Part shown: in pieces, positions 8,186 through 10,582 of the stretch
How the letters are laid out: each line of letters opens with the position of its first letter
Position numbering within the stretch: the stretch's first letter is position 1
Assembly: GCA_003476685.1 (NCBI GenBank)
Contig: DMVN01000053.1
Location: 1-10,582, forward strand
Reading direction: 5' to 3'
DNA length: 10,582 bases
Origin: Acidobacteriota bacterium
GTDB lineage: Bacteria; Acidobacteriota; Aminicenantia; Aminicenantales; Saccharicenantaceae
Program-made: the position numbers and the translations under genes
The notes under the pieces: model-generated
What the model was told of the DNA's origin: nothing
Seen by the model: the letters and a program-made list of their open reading frames with translations, nothing else
Database searches by the model: none

Positions 8186-8827
8186 ATGAAAGTAGCAAAA
8201 GAAGGAGCAGTTTTTTACCTGCCTTCGCTGGCCCTGTTTTTACTCACCCTGGTCCTGGGCTGGTGGCTGGCCAGTCTTTTATTCCTGTTGTTATCGGCTG
8301 CTTTTCTTTTCTTTTTCCGCGACCCGGAAAGACGGTCTCCCCAGGACCAGAACCTGGTGCTGTCTCCGGCTGACGGTCAGGTAATAAAAATTGAAGAATT
8401 CTCCAGCCACCCGGACATCGGCGGGCCGGGCCGGGTGATAAGCATTTTTCTTTCCCTGCTCGATGTCCACTTTACCCGCTCTCCCCTGGCCGCCACGGTC
8501 GAGAGGGTTGACTACCAGCCGGGAAAATTTTTCCCGGCTTACCGGGAAGAAGCCAGCAGCCAGAATGAATCAAACAGCCTGGTGCTGGCCACAGACCGGG
8601 GACGGCTGTTCCTGAAGCAAATGGTTGGGGTTGCCGCTCGCCGTATAAAATGCTATGTTAAGCCCGGTGACAGGATAGCCGCCGGGCAGAAAATTGGCTT
8701 GATGTATTTTGGCTCACGGGTTGACCTGTATTTGCCCGCCAGTGTGGAGCTTAAAGTCAGCCTGAACCAGAAAGTCAAAGGCGGCCTGAGTCTTATCGGA
8801 GAATGGCGAGATGAAAGTAAAAATTAA
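8186..8827 (+). CDS. psd: Phosphatidylserine decarboxylase proenzyme, short bacterial type
   Basis: The enzyme converts phosphatidylserine to phosphatidylethanolamine at the inner membrane. At 213 residues it belongs to the short PSD class, not the approximately 320-residue E. coli type. Hydrophobic residues 8-44 form one or two membrane segments, followed by FFRDPER. SPADGQV (60-66) and LDVHFTRSP (92-100, with H95) are family blocks. The self-cleavage site is FGSR (175-178): cleavage between G176 and S177 would turn S177 into the pyruvoyl cofactor, giving a large beta and a small alpha chain of about 37 residues. ATG 8186 has GAGG 8 bases upstream. A TATAAT in the short gap (8160-8165) has no convincing -35. 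The last 17 bases overlap pssA, showing tight coupling with the preceding step of the pathway. Confidence 0.95.
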   Translation: MKVAKEGAVFYLPSLALFLLTLVLGWWLASLLFLLLSAAFLFFFRDPERRSPQDQNLVLSPADGQVIKIEEFSSHPDIGGPGRVISIFLSLLDVHFTRSPLAATVERVDYQPGKFFPAYREEASSQNESNSLVLATDRGRLFLKQMVGVAARRIKCYVKPGDRIAAGQKIGLMYFGSRVDLYLPASVELKVSLNQKVKGGLSLIGEWRDESKN

Positions 8828-9593
8828 GCGGCCGGTCAACCGCCTGTATTTTTTGCCCAGTGTTTTCACCCTGACCAATGTTTTCTTCGGTTTCCTCAGC
8901 CTGACTTCCACCTTTTACGGACGCTACCGCTGGGCAGCCCTGTGGATTATTATCGCGGCCATGCTGGACGGCCTGGACGGCCTGGTAGCCAGGGCGACCA
9001 AGACCAGTTCTGATTTTGGCATCCAGCTGGATTCCCTGGCTGACGCTATTTCCTTTGCCGCCGCCGGTTCTCTCCTGGTGTACTTCTGGGGCTTGAAGGT
9101 CTTAGGGCCAGCTGGAGTTTTCTTCAGCTTTTTATTTATTGTTGGCGGCCTGCTCCGTCTGGCCCGCTACAATGTCCGGACCAAGAGCCTGCCCGACCGC
9201 CGCTATTATCAGGGCTTGACCGTTCCCTCAGCCGCCATCTTCCTGGCGGCCCTGGTCATTTTTCACCCGGCGCCCAACTATCAAAACGTTCTGGCTTTCT
9301 ACCTGGCGGCCATAGTCGTGGTGGTCTGTCTGCTGATGGTCAGCAACCTGCGTTACCGGAATTTCGTCTCACTCATCATCAACCGGCCGGTTGACATGAA
9401 AACAGGCCTGCTGCTGGCAGTGGTTCTCACCGGCCTGCTCTTCCGCCCCAGGTACTTCCTGCTGCTGTTCACCACACTCAACGTTCTCTACGGCCCGGTT
9501 GATTTCCTGGTCTTTCAACTCAAGAAAAAGAAAGCCCATAAAACCGCACCCGAAAAACGGGAACTTGAGAAACCGGTAGACTCTAAGGAATAA
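8811..9593 (+). CDS. pssA: CDP-diacylglycerol-serine O-phosphatidyltransferase
   Basis: This integral membrane enzyme joins serine to CDP-diacylglycerol, giving phosphatidylserine and CMP. The 260-residue protein has the complete CDP-alcohol phosphatidyltransferase signature D53-x2-D56-G57-x2-A60-R61-x8-G70-x3-D74-x3-D78. Before it is the usual NRLYFLPSVFTLTNVFFGF start, and after it LLRLARYNV (114-122) and a PSAA block near 139. Several further hydrophobic segments run to about residue 236. A charged lysine/glutamate tail (237-260) closes the protein. It is the Bacillus-type (type II) enzyme and not the soluble E. coli PssA type. The start overlaps psd by 17 bases in another frame; GGAGA (8798-8802) lies 8 bases upstream. 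Together psd and pssA form the two-step route to phosphatidylethanolamine, although gene order is the reverse of reaction order. Confidence 0.95.
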   Translation: MKVKIKRPVNRLYFLPSVFTLTNVFFGFLSLTSTFYGRYRWAALWIIIAAMLDGLDGLVARATKTSSDFGIQLDSLADAISFAAAGSLLVYFWGLKVLGPAGVFFSFLFIVGGLLRLARYNVRTKSLPDRRYYQGLTVPSAAIFLAALVIFHPAPNYQNVLAFYLAAIVVVVCLLMVSNLRYRNFVSLIINRPVDMKTGLLLAVVLTGLLFRPRYFLLLFTTLNVLYGPVDFLVFQLKKKKAHKTAPEKRELEKPVDSKE

Positions 9594-9605
9594 CCCTGCT
9601 CCTTG

Positions 9606-10582
9606 ATGACAGTCAGAAGAAGGATCAACAGAAAAAAAACTTTAGCCCTGGCCCTGATTCTGCTGGCCGTTTCTGTCCTGACCGTCATCCTGCTGCTCAA
9701 CCGAAACGCCGAGCGGGTGGAGGGGACCCGGGAAAGCCCGGAAGAAGCCAGGATTCCTGCACCTCCGCCCGTAGAAACGGAAGAATTCATAATCCCTGCC
9801 GGAAAGACCATAACCGAGCTCCTGGCTCCCTACGGATTCACTCCTTCCCGGGTGATTGAAATCCGGGAAGCCACCCGCCAGGTTTATGACCTGGCAAGAA
9901 TTCCAGCCGGGCAGAAAATCAGGCTGTTCCGCCAAGCCGGTGAATACCTGTCCCTGCAGCTTGACCTGGACCCTGAGCGCTACCTGGAGGTGGACCTCAG
10001 GCTATCTGCGCCCTCAGCGGCCATTAAATCCCACCCGGTCACCAGGCAGCTGGTCCTGGTGGAGGGCCTCATTAAAGATTCACTGATAGCGGCCATCAAC
10101 CAGGCCGGAGAACAGGACCTGCTGGCCCTGATGATGGCCGAGATTTTCGGCTGGGTTATCGATTTCTACGTTGACCTCAGGCCGGACGACAGCTTCAGGC
10201 TGCTGGTTGAAAAGAAATATATCAACGGCCAGTTCAGCGGCTACGGCCCCATCCTGGCCGCTCGCTTTACCAACAAGAACCAGACCTTTGAAGCTTACCG
10301 CTATGTTTTTCCGGACAGCGGCCGGGCCGATTATTTCGAAGCCAGCGGCGGTTCTCTCCGGAAGGAATTCTTAAAGTCGCCTCTGCGTTATGCCCGGATC
10401 ACCTCGCGCTTCAGCCTCAACCGCCTTCACCCTATCCGCAAGATTTACCGGCCGCATTACGGCATAGACTATGCGGCTCCGGTCGGCACCCCGGTTCAGG
10501 CCACGGCCGACGGTCAGGTGACCTTCGCCGGCTGGAACGGCGCTGCTGGCCGGATGGTAAAAATCCGGCATAAAAATGCTTG
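9606..10582 (+). CDS. Membrane-anchored M23 peptidase, MepM-like (3' end outside window)
   Basis: The visible 325 residues resemble MepM/YebA-type murein endopeptidases, which cut peptide cross-links so the wall can grow. A basic start (MTVRRRINRKK) and hydrophobic residues 12-31 give an inner-membrane anchor with the rest in the periplasm. A proline/glutamate-rich linker (40-60) leads to a LysM/OapA-like region (about 61-108, IIPAGKTITELLAPYGF). A middle domain (about 145-255) is like that of MepM. The M23 domain begins near 262 with ITSRFSLNRLHPI; the zinc pair H284/D288 (HYGID) is present, and H322 (IRHKNA) fits the catalytic histidine. The final HxH motif lies past the window edge. ATG 9606 is 12 bases after the pssA stop and in the same frame. 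No strong ribosome site precedes it (AAGGA is 16 bases away), so it may rely on coupling; TTG at 9603 is an alternative start. Confidence 0.9.
   Translation, partial: MTVRRRINRKKTLALALILLAVSVLTVILLLNRNAERVEGTRESPEEARIPAPPPVETEEFIIPAGKTITELLAPYGFTPSRVIEIREATRQVYDLARIPAGQKIRLFRQAGEYLSLQLDLDPERYLEVDLRLSAPSAAIKSHPVTRQLVLVEGLIKDSLIAAINQAGEQDLLALMMAEIFGWVIDFYVDLRPDDSFRLLVEKKYINGQFSGYGPILAARFTNKNQTFEAYRYVFPDSGRADYFEASGGSLRKEFLKSPLRYARITSRFSLNRLHPIRKIYRPHYGIDYAAPVGTPVQATADGQVTFAGWNGAAGRMVKIRHKNA

Overview
The window reads as an ordinary chromosomal segment of a Gram-negative bacterium. The evidence is an outer-membrane barrel-like protein, four or more products with export signals or membrane anchors, a periplasmic cyclophilin, phosphatidylethanolamine synthesis, and a cell-wall M23 peptidase. 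Base composition is moderately GC-rich with AT-rich intergenic gaps. Canonical sigma70-type -10 boxes (TATAAT) and GGAGG-type ribosome sites are visible. Two exported M28 peptidases, a bacterial DRG-like TGS GTPase and a psd-pssA pair suggest the Acidobacteriota/Aminicenantes neighbourhood. That placement is inference from gene content and was not tested. No transposon, phage, CRISPR, tRNA or rRNA signal was seen.

Layout. Bases 1-1502 (minus) hold the first 500 residues of DNA gyrase subunit B, cut by the window edge inside the TOPRIM DxD motif. A 321-base divergent gap (1503-1823) carries the gyrB promoter and a leader hairpin followed by a U run that looks like an attenuator. Bases 1824-2813 (plus) encode a DRG-type GTPase with a C-terminal TGS domain and an unusual G3 motif. 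After a convergent gap with two GC-rich hairpins come two minus-strand genes: an exported barrel-like protein (4734-5570) and, downstream of it, an exported M28 metallopeptidase (3018-4565). A second divergent gap (5571-5738) separates these from a plus-strand series: exported cyclophilin (5739-6311), a two-helix small membrane protein (6367-6576), a second exported M28 peptidase paralogous to the first (6677-8155), phosphatidylserine decarboxylase (8186-8827), phosphatidylserine synthase (8811-9593) and a MepM-like M23 peptidase cut by the right edge (9606-10582).

How the genes work together. pssA makes phosphatidylserine from CDP-diacylglycerol and serine, and psd decarboxylates it to phosphatidylethanolamine. 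The adjacent M23 enzyme would cut peptidoglycan, so the right end is an envelope-building operon. The cyclophilin, barrel protein and two M28 enzymes are all predicted to work outside the cytoplasm, in protein folding and in peptide breakdown. gyrB and the GTPase are cytoplasmic housekeeping functions.

Most of the window is recognisable. The points most worth a second look are the gyrB leader structure, the DTPP G3 motif of the GTPase, and the mirrored arrangement of the two M28 paralogues. I did not find convincing evidence of a wholly undescribed system.
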